From contig OX485803.1 of NCBI GenBank assembly GCA_950295325.1, forward strand, positions 45,089,554-45,153,553: a stretch of 64,000 bases of DNA. The letters are read 5' to 3'. Source of the DNA: Polytrichum commune. Its lineage: Eukaryota > Streptophyta > Polytrichopsida > Polytrichales > Polytrichaceae. A program made the position numbers and the translations under genes. The first letter of the stretch is position 1. Each line of letters opens with the position of its first letter. The notes beneath the pieces are model-generated. The model saw nothing but the letters and a program-made list of their open reading frames with translations, had not been told where the DNA came from and ran no database searches. This document shows, piece after piece, positions 21,325 through 33,052 of the stretch.

Positions 21325-21981
21325 TGAAGGTTTCTCTCTCCAAGCTTAAGAAACTAAAATGTCTCCTTACAAAGCTTAAGAAACTCTAAAATTCACACAC
21401 AAGAGTCAAGCTATCTCTCACTCCACGAAGGGAGAATCCAAGAGTGCAAGTGGTGGAGAAAGAATGCAAAGGCTTTACTCATAATCTACTACACCATAGC
21501 CATGAGAAAGCAACAACAAGCTCTCTCTCTCTCTCTCAAAATACACTCACAAGACTTGACTTGACAACAATGGCAAGTCAAGAGGCCTTCCTCTCCATAC
21601 AACCCCAATCCTATGTGGAGTTCATCCATGGAGTGGATGAACAACTAACTAGGACTCCCAATGGAGTCCGTTACTCATCCCAACACACATGGACTCCTAA
21701 TGGAGTCCATTTACTCCTAAATTGACGTAACTTAGCCCCCGATGTCACCTCACGTGACACACATGAACTCCTAATGGAGTCCATTTACTCCTAAATTGAC
21801 GTAACTTAGCCCCCGATGTCACCTCACGTGACACACATGGACTCCTAATGGAGTCCATTTACTCCTAAATTGACGTAACTTAGCCCCCGATGTCACCTCA
21901 CGTGACACACATGAACTCCTAATGGAGTCCATTTACTCCTAAATTGACGTAACTTAGCCCCCGATGTCACCTCACGTGACA
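21325..21981 (-). repeat. 5' LTR of the gypsy element (657 bp)
   Basis: Same termini as the left LTR. It contains four copies of the 74-bp repeat (from about 21687) where the left LTR has two. As the 5' LTR it should hold the promoter for minus-strand transcription, and the repeats lie at its upstream (U3) end. No TATA box was assigned. Confidence 0.85.
21687..21981. promoter_or_regulatory. Four 74-bp repeats with G-box and TGACGT words in U3
   Basis: The unit repeats at 21687, 21761, 21835 and 21909. Every unit contains the palindrome CACGTG (G-box), a TTGACGTAA word and the palindromic ATGGACTCCTAATGGAGTCC-like segment. CACGTG and TGACGT are classic plant bZIP/bHLH binding cores. Arrays of such motifs in U3 are known to drive stress-responsive transcription in other plant LTR elements. 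Their activity here is inference. Confidence 0.5.
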
Positions 21982-22067
21982 GAATGCATTCTAGATTTCT
22001 AGTTACCAATAGGGTATTAAAATTTTAAGCTCAATAGATGTTTTCTACTTTAAGGGCTCCTAGTATT

Positions 22068-24806
22068 CTAATTCTTAAAGACAATACCCCCCTTGAAAAT
22101 AGGTGGTTGTTGTAGGTTTCTCCAAAAAATTACTATGAGTGCGAATTCCAAATCCTGTCCAAACCACATGCTATGTTGTGCTCTAAGATCAAGTCTCTTG
22201 CTTTCCTTGGTGGCTAGAGTAAGAAATGCGTAGTCCTTCAATACTTCCGGTTTTGTCAAGGTCCAGAACTCAAGTTGTTGGCCTCCATAGTAGCTTTCAT
22301 GCACTAGTGTGTTGAAGATGCTATGTGCAGTGTGGTTGCATAGTATGTCACCTTTGATGTGGAGTCAAAGGTTATGCGCCTTTGTAATCAATTTAAAGCC
22401 CTTTTTTACTTTACCAATGGCCCGCTCTCCCCCTTCAAGTTTCATCACGAATGCACGTTCTCCTCTCAGTAGTGCTAATTCATCTTTAGGCATGTGCTTG
22501 AGATGTAGCTTGAGAGAGCCCGCCTAGTTTTTGGTCATTTGGTTCAAACCAATATCAATTGGGCTTGAGTATGTTCTTCTTGTGTAGACAATCTAGGCAT
22601 GCACTTTGGGCACCACCTTTGCCCATGTTTTAAATATGGTGTCAAAGTGAATAGTGATGTGAAAGCCCTTGGATAGCCCACTGTCTTTTTTCAGCTTTTC
22701 ATGTCTTGGAAGTTGTGTGAAGTAAAGGTGGTGTCTTGAGATGGCATCCAACCTCTCATGTGGATAAAGGAGTTGATGTACCTTGGGGAATGCTCAGCAG
22801 AGAATTTGAGATTCTTTAATTTTGGTGAGTGTTGTCCCCAAGTTGAGGAGCTGCTCATCTGATCATGTGTCTTTTAAGGTGGGTTTGCCTCATTTAATGG
22901 CCATGGCTTTATGGATGGGATATCCATACCACATTTGTGCATCAATTTTGATGCTAGGGATTGCTACTTTGTGGCGGGTCCAACTTTGTGAGCCCTCCAT
23001 GTTGTTTTTGGGGTGTGAGGTTTCCATTCCTTCATCTCCTTCCTCTTTTCTCCTCTTGGCGCTATGGGTTTGGCTTGTATCTCCTTATTGTGGGCTCTTG
23101 TGGGAGAGGGTAGGGAGGGGGGGTGTTTTCTACCAAGTGGATGACTCTTCTCTCCTTGTTGGCAACTTAAATTTGATTTCCAAGTGGACACTCTTGAGAA
23201 GTGGATAGTTGTAGTGAGTTGCCACTATGTTCGGATGTGACTTCCTCCAATTGCATGTTGATGTCTTCATCTTGGTGTGGGGTCGGGTTGGCGGTGCCTA
23301 CTTGCTTTTTCTGCATGTTCAACATTGTGTTGTTGTTGGTTGCTTCAGGTTGTTGGGGCTCTGCTTCCTGAACATGGCCACTTTGCACTTTTCTCTTATA
23401 AACCTTGTTGATCGTGCCTATGTTGGCCATTTCTTGCTACGGGGGGTTTTTTTTTTGGCAATGGTGGCTGCAAATGCAAGTCTTTTGGTGCATTGTCTAT
23501 CGGCCTAGGGATACTGGTTGATATCAGTCTAGGGATGGTTGCAAGGTGGGTTGATGTTGAAGTCATGGATTTGAAGGGTCCAATGGATAAGTACTAATAT
23601 TGGTCTAATATTGATTGTGAGATTTCATTAATGGGAGTTGATGTCGGGCGGGAGGGGCCTTCGGGGAGGTTTTGGTATTCTGATGCAAGTTTACAAGGAT
23701 GGGGGTTGTCTAATAGGTTGTAGTTGAGGTTGTACTGTGCGGGGAATCCCCTAGTGTTTGCGATGATGGTGAGGTCGAAAGTGGCAAATGCACATCTCTA
23801 TCATAATTCTTGGTGATGGGTAGGCTTGGTGATGGTGTTTTGATTTCTAGGTTTGTTGGTATTTGAATGTGATTGAGGGTGGCAGCGTGTGAATTGATGG
23901 AGTGGCGATCTATATCAGTTGGATTTGGTGCCAAGTAGGGATTGAAGTTGTTTGGTGGTTTTTGGTTTTGGGGGATACCTTGCTATGTCATGATGTGGTG
24001 TGCAAGTGTAGGGTGGAGAATGGTGACTTGACAATGTGTGATGAGTTTTTTGGTCGGAGTGATGAGGCCGGTGTGCAGGGTTGTAGGGTTAGTTTTGTTT
24101 GTTTTAGTTGGCATTTTGATTCTTGTTGGTGTAGTTGTTGTGGTTGTTTTTTGAGATTGGGATTTTTTTGTTGTGTATGGGCCGGTGTTGCTAATCTTGG
24201 TGGTGGCTTGCATAGGTTGCGGTTGTAGGAGGTGGGCTTCTTTTTGGAGTTTGATGTGGGACTACTTTGATGATTTTGATTTGTTCTTGACTTAGGGTTA
24301 GGTGTAGGAGTGGTTGGGGGCAATGTACCTCGTAGTCAATATGAGGAGTACTTTTGAATAGGTTTGGGAGCTTCTTTATGGTTTGAGAGGAAGCATATCG
24401 GTTTAGATTCTTGTTGATGGTTGGTGGTGGAGGTTTTGACAAGATTATGGGCTTGGTGCTTGGCAAGAGGGAGATTGGTGGCAAGCTTGGTGGTGCAGTT
24501 TGGTGGAGTGACTTTGAAAAAGGTTATTCTTGTGGCAGCATTAAGGTTAGGAAGAGGAGGACATGTAGATATGGTTTGTGTAAATGGATCATGGACAGAT
24601 AATGCATAATGACACCAATATAAGATGTGGGATAGAAAGCATATTTGTGTTAGTACGGTGAGGGCTAAACAAACTCTATTGTGGTATAGAAATGCAAATT
24701 TGTGCACATAGCTTTGCCGATATGAAAACATGAAAAGTAACATGAAAAGTAAGCGCATTGAAATTGTTGTTGTTGTTGTTGTTGAAGTATACATTGCCTT
24801 AATCAT
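22068..24806 (-). mobile_element. Decayed A/C-rich element on the minus strand, right part
   Basis: As at 8877-10953, the plus strand is G/T-rich and minus-strand frames are broken, rich in Pro, Ser, Thr and Gln in the upstream part (24484-23983) and of mixed composition in the downstream part (22527-22068, with words such as KPEVLKDYAFLTLATKES). No catalytic motif was seen. A retroelement ORF1-like protein is possible. A (TTG)n-like tract lies at 24764-24784. Confidence 0.3.
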
Positions 24807-24809
24807 TCA

Positions 24810-27800
24810 TTAATAACCTCACTTAACTTGTGTAACCAAATGAGTCATTGAGATTGCATACTTAGCAACTTTCCCAATAGCAATGTTTCAAGTAAAAATA
24901 GAAATCCAAGGAGATGAGAATACACCCATACAAATGGCACTCAGCTTTACAAATCAATGAAGTATTTAAGAGGTATATAAGTGTGGGATGTCACTTGTGG
25001 TCCCCGATTCTCACAATCATGAGGTTTGAGGCAATGTTATTGAGGGTTATTATAAAAAAAAATTGTAACCCATGCAAAAGGTGGGGCATGACCTTGGCAC
25101 ATGACTAAGATGGGTTGCACAAATGGATGCCTCTATATGACCGCAATGAGTTTCTAAACATTTTGATTTAGAAATTCAATAAGAAATTGAGATATTTAAA
25201 GCAGATACTCTAAGTTGCACGATTTTTTTTAATGCACTTCCATAAGCTAATTCTTGGGTCGTGCATTGCATTTTTGTACAAGTTATAGCACTTGGGTGCA
25301 TAGGAAAGGTATTAAATGTGACTAAGGATTCCCAAGTTGTGTGCTGCACTTAATATGATATTTAGTGTTGCTAATTCTAATTGTCTTGCTCAATACTAAT
25401 TGTAAATCGTGGTGTAGTGTCACCAACACTAAATGTTAAACCCAACATTATTCGTCATTCCTTGTAATTTTTTTGGGGGATTATAGGTTTACAGTGTTAC
25501 AATTACTATCACTTATTCCAAATTTCAATCATTGACGACAATATTTTATCACAAGGTGCTGACAAGAGAAGGTAGGGTTTTTGGCGAATGGATGAACTCA
25601 TCCATCATCCATGACAACATTTCTTCATTTATTTATAAGAAGAGTCATCCAAAAAGTTACCATAGTGACATTAGATACTATATGACACTAATATCATATT
25701 TTGTGTAGATTTCCTTGTAACACGTGAGTGGACAGATGGGTATTGGTTTGTGAATATCATGTACAACATTAACATAGGGCTAGAGTGTTCCTTCTCTTGC
25801 CTACTTTATGGGTATATTATGTTTATGGAACAATGGATTTGCACATGTACAACAAGAGCATACATATATAGGAGATTACAGATAATCATATAGGGCTTAA
25901 GTTAGAGATAATCATCCAACATCTTTATATTTCATCCAGTCTATGGATGGCTCATGCACCATCACCGCTCGTCACCAACCCAACACCCTAGGGTTTGGGG
26001 TTTGAACTTTAATTTCGACGGAATGTGAGGGGAAACCACTTGAGATACCATGTTAGACCCATTTTCAAACATTCCAGACATCAAAATGCTTCCTTGGACA
26101 GAGGTTTGTGAGTGATATATTGGTTTGGGATTGAGGAGAGCGCAAGTCCGGGTTCCGGGTTGAGAAGATCATTATGTGGGGGTGTTGTTGATGTTTGGTG
26201 GAGTACATTGTCTACAACTTAGTTCACATGTTGAGGCTGGAAAATAACAAATAGACGGGTAGAGTATCTAGAGATCCAAATCGACCTCATGAGCCGACCT
26301 TCGAAAATTGACGCAACAAGAGAATTGGCACATGACTTGAATCACTCTAATTATCCAAAGTCACCACATTGTCCAGAATAGGTGCGACTACCCTCCAAGA
26401 TCATGCAAAGTTCTCATTCACAAGTGGATGACACTTGAAAGAATCGGGTTCACAGTCCACCATGGCTTTCGAATCGTTAAGGATAACTCTTTGAGTGTAC
26501 AGTCTGCCCTCTATGTCGGTTAACACTTAGAGTGCTTACGGACATAGACGGCAGACTGTATATAGTGACATCCAAGACCTTGTTCTCCCTTATCGGAAAC
26601 ATCAGACACACATACATGACCAAGAAATTCATAGGATTAGTACACACTACCCAATATTGATTTAGGTGAAACGGAATACAATCTGCAAGGAATATATAAC
26701 AATTATCATGTGGTATTTAGATTGCCATGACCTAGCCTGTATCTTGGATACACATTTCAATATGAGATCAAGGATATCCTTGGATGATTCCGGTTGATCT
26801 GATTGTATAGGTTTGTCTAGACAACGAGGATGACCAATCCAAATCCCTAACAAGCATATGTCATGGATACGGGCGGTTAACGTACACATTCCGTACTCAA
26901 ATACCAGCCCTAATACAAGGTCACCAGGTCATTTTATATGCCTCCAATACATGGCTTATGCCCCCTTCCCACCCGACTTTAGCTTAAGACTAAAAGTTGG
27001 TTCTAACAACCCGGCCTTCACACCATCGACATTATCTAGTGCCGAGCCTAGTTGGCAAGTGATGTGGCATGGCTTAAAAGTGGAGGGTTTAAGCCTCAAG
27101 CATCGACCTTCTCATCGGTATCTAAACATGAGGCGAAAATATAAGACCTTTAAAAGTGTCGCCTCCCACCCTTGTGATTGGTTGCTTTTTAGTCTTAGCT
27201 ATGAGGACACGAGGAGCTCCATTAACAAAAGCCGATGGTAAGATAGGTGAGTAGTAAGCCATTTGGGGATAGGACAAAAACTATCCAACATTCATTGCTT
27301 GGTAGATAAAACCATGAACATGTGTGAAAGCTACTCAATTAAAGCTACTCAAAAATCTCCGGAGCAAGTTCTTGTAGGTGCATTGGGATAGCTGGATGCC
27401 TCCGCTATAATTGACGCACACATCACGTTGTCATCATTGTAATTGTTGTCATTATTGCAATATTAACTGTACTTTATTCCATAATATCATATGCTACACA
27501 AATTCTCTTTTATTACAAATATGTGTTGATTCCTTATTATCACATGCATTTTGGTTGCCACAAGCATGATATTACAAAGTTTTACAGTGTACTTACAATA
27601 TTGTTAATCTATTATGGCCAATCTTTTTTCCTAGGGATGACAAATATGGTGGTTTACATTTAGTGTTAGTGACATTATGCAAGCGGTTTATAGTTGGTAT
27701 TGAGCACGACAAATGGTATTGGTGACACTATATAATATTTGGCATAGGAGCCTCTTGTGATGTGCAATATATTGTGGAAAACTTAAGTGGGCTTTTAAAT

Positions 27801-28862
27801 GGATATTTTAATCTAGTCTTTCATATACACATTTTCCAGTCATGTAGGTGCCTCATAATTATGTTAACTATTGAGCCTAGAATGGTTAATGAGTTTGAGC
27901 CACGGGGAGGTCACTTCATTGTCAAGTTGACACCACGTGCGGACAAAGTTTGCTACCCCTATATTACATGCCATATATAATTTTAAAATTTATGATATTT
28001 TTTCTACATATACATAATCATTGATAGTATCTTTTGTATACTTTTTTGAAATTTTTAGTCATCTTTAATTTTTCTAGTAATTGTTTTAGTTCAATTCTGT
28101 GTCATTCTAGTTAGAAATGGTATGTTTTATGAAAAAAAACAAATCATCAAATTTAGTTACCACTTTTAACTATGTCATAGGTACTCTGTATATCTACTCA
28201 TGAAAAAAATTTTGACCCATTTTGGTGGTGCAACTTACCAAAAGAAGATTTTTTTTGGCCGCACGTGGTGTTCAACTTGACAATGGAGTGATCTACCCGT
28301 GGTTTGAGCTCTTAATGCAATTTTTTTTAAACCCTCATCCATTTTTAAATTTCTTTTGGTGTCCATTGTAAGACACACACTTACCGCGTGTTCTTCAAAG
28401 AAGTGTTTGATTAAGAAGATTCAATGAGGTCCGCATACCTTAGTTGATTTGCAAATCTTGTATGCCTTCAATGCAAGAAAGGATGAGATCAAGGTGAATT
28501 ATCAATTTGTGGCAAATTTTCAAAGAGCATATATAAGATTATCCTAAGTGCACAAAGTGGTTGTGATTGAGCAGTTGTTCAATAATGGCATTTTGAGTAT
28601 CTCCAACTGAGTCGTTGTTGTGTTCTAGGAGAACACTATAACTATTTTACACTCAAAAGTAGGTGTTTGAAAAAGGTTGGTGTTTGAACAACTACATAGA
28701 TCTAGATACCTATTTTTTAGTAGTTTGTGGTTAGGAGTGGATCTAAGAACTAATACCAAGAAGACTCGTGTTTGAGAGGTTTTGGATAACATGCTCAATA
28801 GTTGTTAACCATTCTAGACTGAATGGGAGAAACCTACATGACCATTTAATGGGCTCAAGAAT
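24810..28862. other. Intergenic stretch with a second inverted-repeat structure
   Basis: No gene is recognised. The frame at 26858-27241 (+) has no family motif. Arms at about 25350-25510 and 27590-27760 are related in reverse complement (roughly 70-75 percent by eye; landmark 'gctcaatac...aacactaaatgt'). Between them sits a compact hairpin at 26498-26560. Confidence 0.45.
26498..26560. repeat. Hairpin with 20-bp arms
   Basis: TACAGTCTGCCCTCTATGTC (26498-26517) pairs with its near-perfect reverse complement at 26541-26560 (19 of 20), with a 23-nt loop. It could be a very short foldback MITE or a relic of a transposon end pair. Confidence 0.6.
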
Positions 28863-28873
28863 CTTCCTCTGGT

Positions 28874-29878
28874 GGTGGCCGGTTTCTTGACTACACTACA
28901 AAGGATGGAAGAGAAACCCTCACTAGTAGGAACCAAGGTTCCACCCGGGCGGTGGATAAATGGCAAGGCTATCTACCGGGTAACTATAGACTCCCTTGGT
29001 CTCAAGTTTGGGACCCCCTCCGCTCCGGTTAGGAAGCCGCATTCATTTGGTCAATTTGGCACAAAGCGGTGGCGGTCAATGAATGGAGGGCACGTAGGCA
29101 CTGGTTTCCATCTCGAAACAATGCATTTTTTGTCTCCCCAACACTAGTGAGTCAGTCAAGCACAAGTTTTGGGATTGCATCCAAGCTAGAAGAGCGTGGA
29201 GATGGGCCACCTATATTATGCATGAACTTTGTGGGGTTAGGACGGGTAACTTCGATTGTTTCAATTGGAAACAAGCTCTCTTCATGGAAAGGCTCCCTAA
29301 GAAGTATGGTCCCAAGATTAAAGTGTGGCACCTACTTAGGGGCATTACCCTTTGGACCATTTGGATTGAACGTAACGACAAGGTTTTTAACCATGAGCAA
29401 TGGCATGACACCCGGGTTAAGCACCACATTTGGGACGAGCTCATCATGTATGCCAAGGTGGCGTGGGGCGGGTTCTTAAACAAATTAAGATTAGCGAGTT
29501 CTCGAGGGTAGGAATGCTCCAAGGCTTTGATAAAACCTGGGGGGCAAGGAATGTGCTTTGTAGGTGTCACAACCTCCACATTGAGTGGAATTGGAAGAAA
29601 TGTAATATCCTTAGGTAGTAGATTAGTTGGTAGGGTGTGGCTCCTTGTGGGCCTCTGGCGGTTTGGGGGTTGTCCTTGGCTGGTGGGGTGGGGGTGGTCC
29701 TTGGCTTGGTGGTCTTGGGGGTTGTCCTTGGTGGTTTTGTGTGGGTGGTTTCTCAATCGTGGCAGTGTTCTCGCGCTCGAGGGGTCCCGCCCCCCTCGGT
29801 TTGGGCGTTGGGGGTTTTTCCTTTTGATGTTATTCATTTTGGCGTTGGCGGTTGGCCTTCTGTCTAAGAAGAAGAAGG

Positions 29879-29915
<37 letters not shown>
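28874..29915 (+). mobile_element. 5'-truncated L1-like LINE with 37-A tail
   Basis: The sequence matches the 3' part (about 35800 onward) of the LINE at 31720-36725, including the zinc-binding C-terminal segment (words WGTIWH-like, KHKFWDC region) and the long G/T-rich 3' UTR ending GGCCTTCTGTCT. It ends in 37 A residues (29879-29915). The 11-bp word CTTCCTCTGGT is present at 28863-28873 and 29916-29926 as target duplication. The coding part is in several frames, so it is dead on arrival or decayed. The intact tail and exact duplication suggest a fairly recent insertion. Confidence 0.85.
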
Positions 29916-29917
<2 letters not shown>

Positions 29918-29926
29918 TCCTCTGGT

Positions 29927-30853
29927 AATGAAAAAGATATTCATATGAGCTCCTATGATTATGAGGCATGTGGTTTGGACATGATTTGGAATCCACAATC
30001 ATATAGCAGTAATTGTACATTTTATATCCTAAGAGAAGGGGGTGCAAAGGTAAAAGTGCCCCTTCAAGGCCTGCTTACCTTGTCAGATTCCCTAGCTTCA
30101 GGATTTCTCCGAAACATCAGCTCCACTTTGCCATCATTATTAAATTGAGATCCTCACATGTTAGGAACCAGGATAGCAGATAGATAGATAGAAACTCCGG
30201 TCCCTTTTTAGCAAGGGGCTGGTGTGAATAAAGTGTCCGTTCGTAATGCCAATGACCCGATGCCCACTGGACAAGGGGACATTGGGACAATACTACTCTC
30301 CCCTTTCGAGGATGGACACTATAGTGACACACTATACTATTTCCTAGCTAGCCACTAGTGCCTTGAGGATACCGGACATGGAATCCCCCCAAAGGGCTTT
30401 GAGGTACCCATACAACAAGGTCCAAGGACCCCCCACCATAGTTGGGTGGACTAAGGTGGTGAGCACCACGCCAACATGGGGAATAGAACCCACAACCTAA
30501 CCAGGATAGCATAATTGGCTTGACTGTTTAAAATACACTCAAAACTCGTTTGCATCCATTGTCCAAATAAAGTACACATGCCACAAATTCAGTTCTCCTG
30601 TGAATGGCAATCCATAATTTTATTGAACAAGTAAAACAGGTTACTACTGCTACACTTCATTCAAGTTGGAAGCCTCATGTAAAGTCTGAAGAAGAAACGT
30701 TTAATCAATCATCTTGTCACCTCCAATGGTGAGGTTGGGTAACTCCCATTTTCTCCTTCCCCCAGTTCCAAGGTCAAACCTGGAACTTCTAGGGGTCTAA
30801 ACAAGGATAATTCAATAAGAAACTATTTTCACTCTAGCTTTTCAATCGGGTCT
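29927..30853. other. Spacer downstream of the HSP90C pseudogene, with a possible SINE
   Basis: No gene recognised. On the minus strand the word GGGTTCTATTCCC near 30485-30497 resembles a polymerase III B-box, and the downstream 300 bases are GC-richer than the surroundings. No A-box or tail could be assigned, so the SINE call is tentative. Confidence 0.35.
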
Positions 30854-31823
30854 TTAATTAATTCCAAGGGTCACTCTCTGCAATAACCTCTGAGGCCTCC
30901 ACACAACCTCCGCTTCACCTGATAAATTCTCTGTAGTTGAGTTTTTACTTGAACTTGCACTTCTTTTAGCAGCCAGAGCCATGCCCAACATTTCATATAC
31001 CCTTCCACCAAATTCTGCTGGATTCTCAGGCTGGACAATCAATACAATTCATTAATGTTGCCAACAACTAAACACAACGAAACAGGAAATTGCATACTTA
31101 GATCATGTGCTGTCAAAAGCCAAAACCATGACAATACTAAGTGGGCCTAAAATGGACAGTTTTAGCTCTGCATCCACGTTTAGAAAATGTAAATTGACCT
31201 CAAAGGATGGGCTATGGAGTAGCTTACCATGTAGCCACTGGCCAGCAAGGACGTCTCATAAAGAAGGCTGACCATTGCTTGGGCTTGTGGATTCCTTGGA
31301 GTATCCTTGCAAGAAAATTGCAAGATAAAATCAGCCCAATTTATGAGAGCCTCCTCATAAATTTTTTTGAAGAGAAATCATGAAACTGAAAGTTTGCAGG
31401 ATTCCTATTAAGTTTTCTATGTGTACACTGTTTCAAAAGATACAGGGAATAGACAAAATAGGTGTGCTTACATTCAAGTCCTGGATATTGGGATGCTTAG
31501 GATTGATTTCAAGAATTCTACGTCCCCTCATAAACTCCATCTGCGAGTTGTCACCTAAAGTTTGAGCTTTCATAATCCTGCAACCCAAAAGCCGGCAAAG
31601 ATGAGACCATTGTACAATAGGTAGAAAATACAATTTATGACAACTTTAAAATCAGCTTCACCACTATAGAATAGTCTTCCTTTGTTGCAAGAGTGGAATA
31701 CTTATAACTACAAAGTATGAGAGGCGAGAGAGGTGAGAGGCTCCACAGAGCAGGGGCAGCGAGGAGGGCGAGTAGCAAGGGGCAGCCGAGCCACCCCAAT
31801 CAAGGGTAGCTCACAACGGCCTA

Positions 31824-32285
31824 TTGGTAGTTGAGGACGGAATCCCCTCAACGGTCACCGACGTGGAAATAGAGGTGGACCCGACCCGGAGGGAGGCAAT
31901 CCCTCAAACAAATCCAAACTTGATTGCGGAGGTAATTTTTGAAACCCAACTCAATCGCAGTAACATGGATAATGTATACAAGGACATTATGGCAAGTATA
32001 GGGCTAGATAGCCCAACCCCATCACATGAGCATAGGGGAGGAGAAGACAATAATATCTCCCCGAAAACACAAGCAATAAGCACGCCTATACGCAATAGTG
32101 CAACTAGCCTAATATCACTTGGGAAACATGTGTTAACCTCACGACAAGGGAGGATATGGGAGCTTAGGAGTAAATCCCCTAGGAGGACAAGGAAACCGGT
32201 TTGGTGGATCTCTCCCCTAAACACAATATGTAGTGGAACATTATCTCACACAACATCCGGGGACTCAACAACCCGGAGAGCATAA
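31824..32285 (+). pseudogene. Short frame upstream of the LINE endonuclease, ORF1-like position
   Basis: It encodes 153 residues, mostly hydrophilic, with no zinc knuckle or RNA-binding fold I can recognise. It overlaps the start of the endonuclease frame by one base at 32285. Full LINE ORF1 proteins are usually longer, so it may be a decayed remainder. Confidence 0.4.
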
Positions 32286-33052
32286 TGAAAGAATGGAACT
32301 TTCTTAACTCCCTTAGCCCTAGAATAGACATAGTCTTGTTGCAAGAACATAAATTAAGGGGTAGTACATTAGATAATTTAGGATCCAAACTAATGCCAGG
32401 GTGCACCAGTTGGGTCCTTGAAGCCGCACCAAGGGAAAATAGTTGGATCAACCCTAATGCAGCCGGTAAAGGGGGAGTAGGAATACTCCTAGCCAATAAG
32501 TACGCAAAACTAGTTTCGGCACATGGGGCCCTATACGAAAATATGGTGGTGTGGATTAAAATGGAAGGAGTTGAAGGGGGTAATGTTGGGAATGCGTGTA
32601 TTTACGCACCCAATATACCAACCGACCGAAGACATTTGTGGCACATCATGATGGAATACTTGCCCAAAGATTGCGATTGGTTAATAAGAGGGGACTTCAA
32701 CATGACAAAAAGGGCACATGATAAATCTAAGGATTGCAGAAGAGCCATTAGTGAACTTGAAAGATTCACATGGGAAGGATTAATGCATGCATTCCAAATC
32801 CAAGATAACTTTGTCCACCAAGGGGGTCCTAGATTTTCATGGAACAATGGACAAAGCGGACAAGCCCGCAGGCTAGCAAGACTAGATAGGTTCTACATTC
32901 CTAGCCAAAGCGGATTAAAAATCCACCACATAGCATATTTTATTCATAGGCATTCAGTGGGATTGGATCACTCACCGGTCCAACTAGAAATTTGTATAGG
33001 AGAAGGGGAGATAAGGAAATCTACATACAAGTGGAATGTGACACACTTATGA
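32233..33052 (+). pseudogene. LINE AP endonuclease domain
   Basis: The open frame from the Asn-containing word HNIRGLN to the stop at 33050-33052 carries the endonuclease/exonuclease/phosphatase motifs: LLQEHKL (metal-binding Glu), RGDFNM (catalytic Asp and Asn), FSWNNG, ARLDRFYI and GLDHSPV (Asp-His pair). The domain nicks target DNA to prime reverse transcription. It seems intact, but the frame ends before the reverse transcriptase. Confidence 0.88.

Larger units (their letters stand above)
11491..21981 (-). mobile_element. Ty3/gypsy LTR retrotransposon encoding a DNA methyltransferase and a PHD finger
   Basis: Read on the minus strand the element has a 5' LTR (21981-21325), a 1.4-kb leader, one long Gag-Pol frame (19888-12647), a purine tract near 12323-12335 and a 3' LTR (12213-11707, with extra 108-bp repeats outside it). 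The order protease, reverse transcriptase, RNase H, integrase is that of Ty3/gypsy elements. Inserted between protease and reverse transcriptase is a full C5-cytosine methyltransferase domain, and a PHD finger follows the integrase. The ends read TG and CA, with GAAT at 11487-11490 and again at 21982-21985 as a likely 4-bp target duplication. The LTRs differ by about three transitions plus repeat number, so the insertion is recent. The copy carries five in-frame stops and two frameshifts, so it is probably not autonomous as it stands. No primer-binding site was identified with confidence. Confidence 0.9.

Noticed and set aside
26858-27241. 127-codon plus-strand frame as a gene
   Set aside because: No recognised motif and no neighbouring exon; it lies within an inverted-repeat structure.
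29627-29928. Trp/Gly-rich open frames before the poly-A tail
   Set aside because: They lie in the G/T-rich 3' UTR of the LINE, which is shared with the copy at about 36480-36715 but not in a conserved frame.
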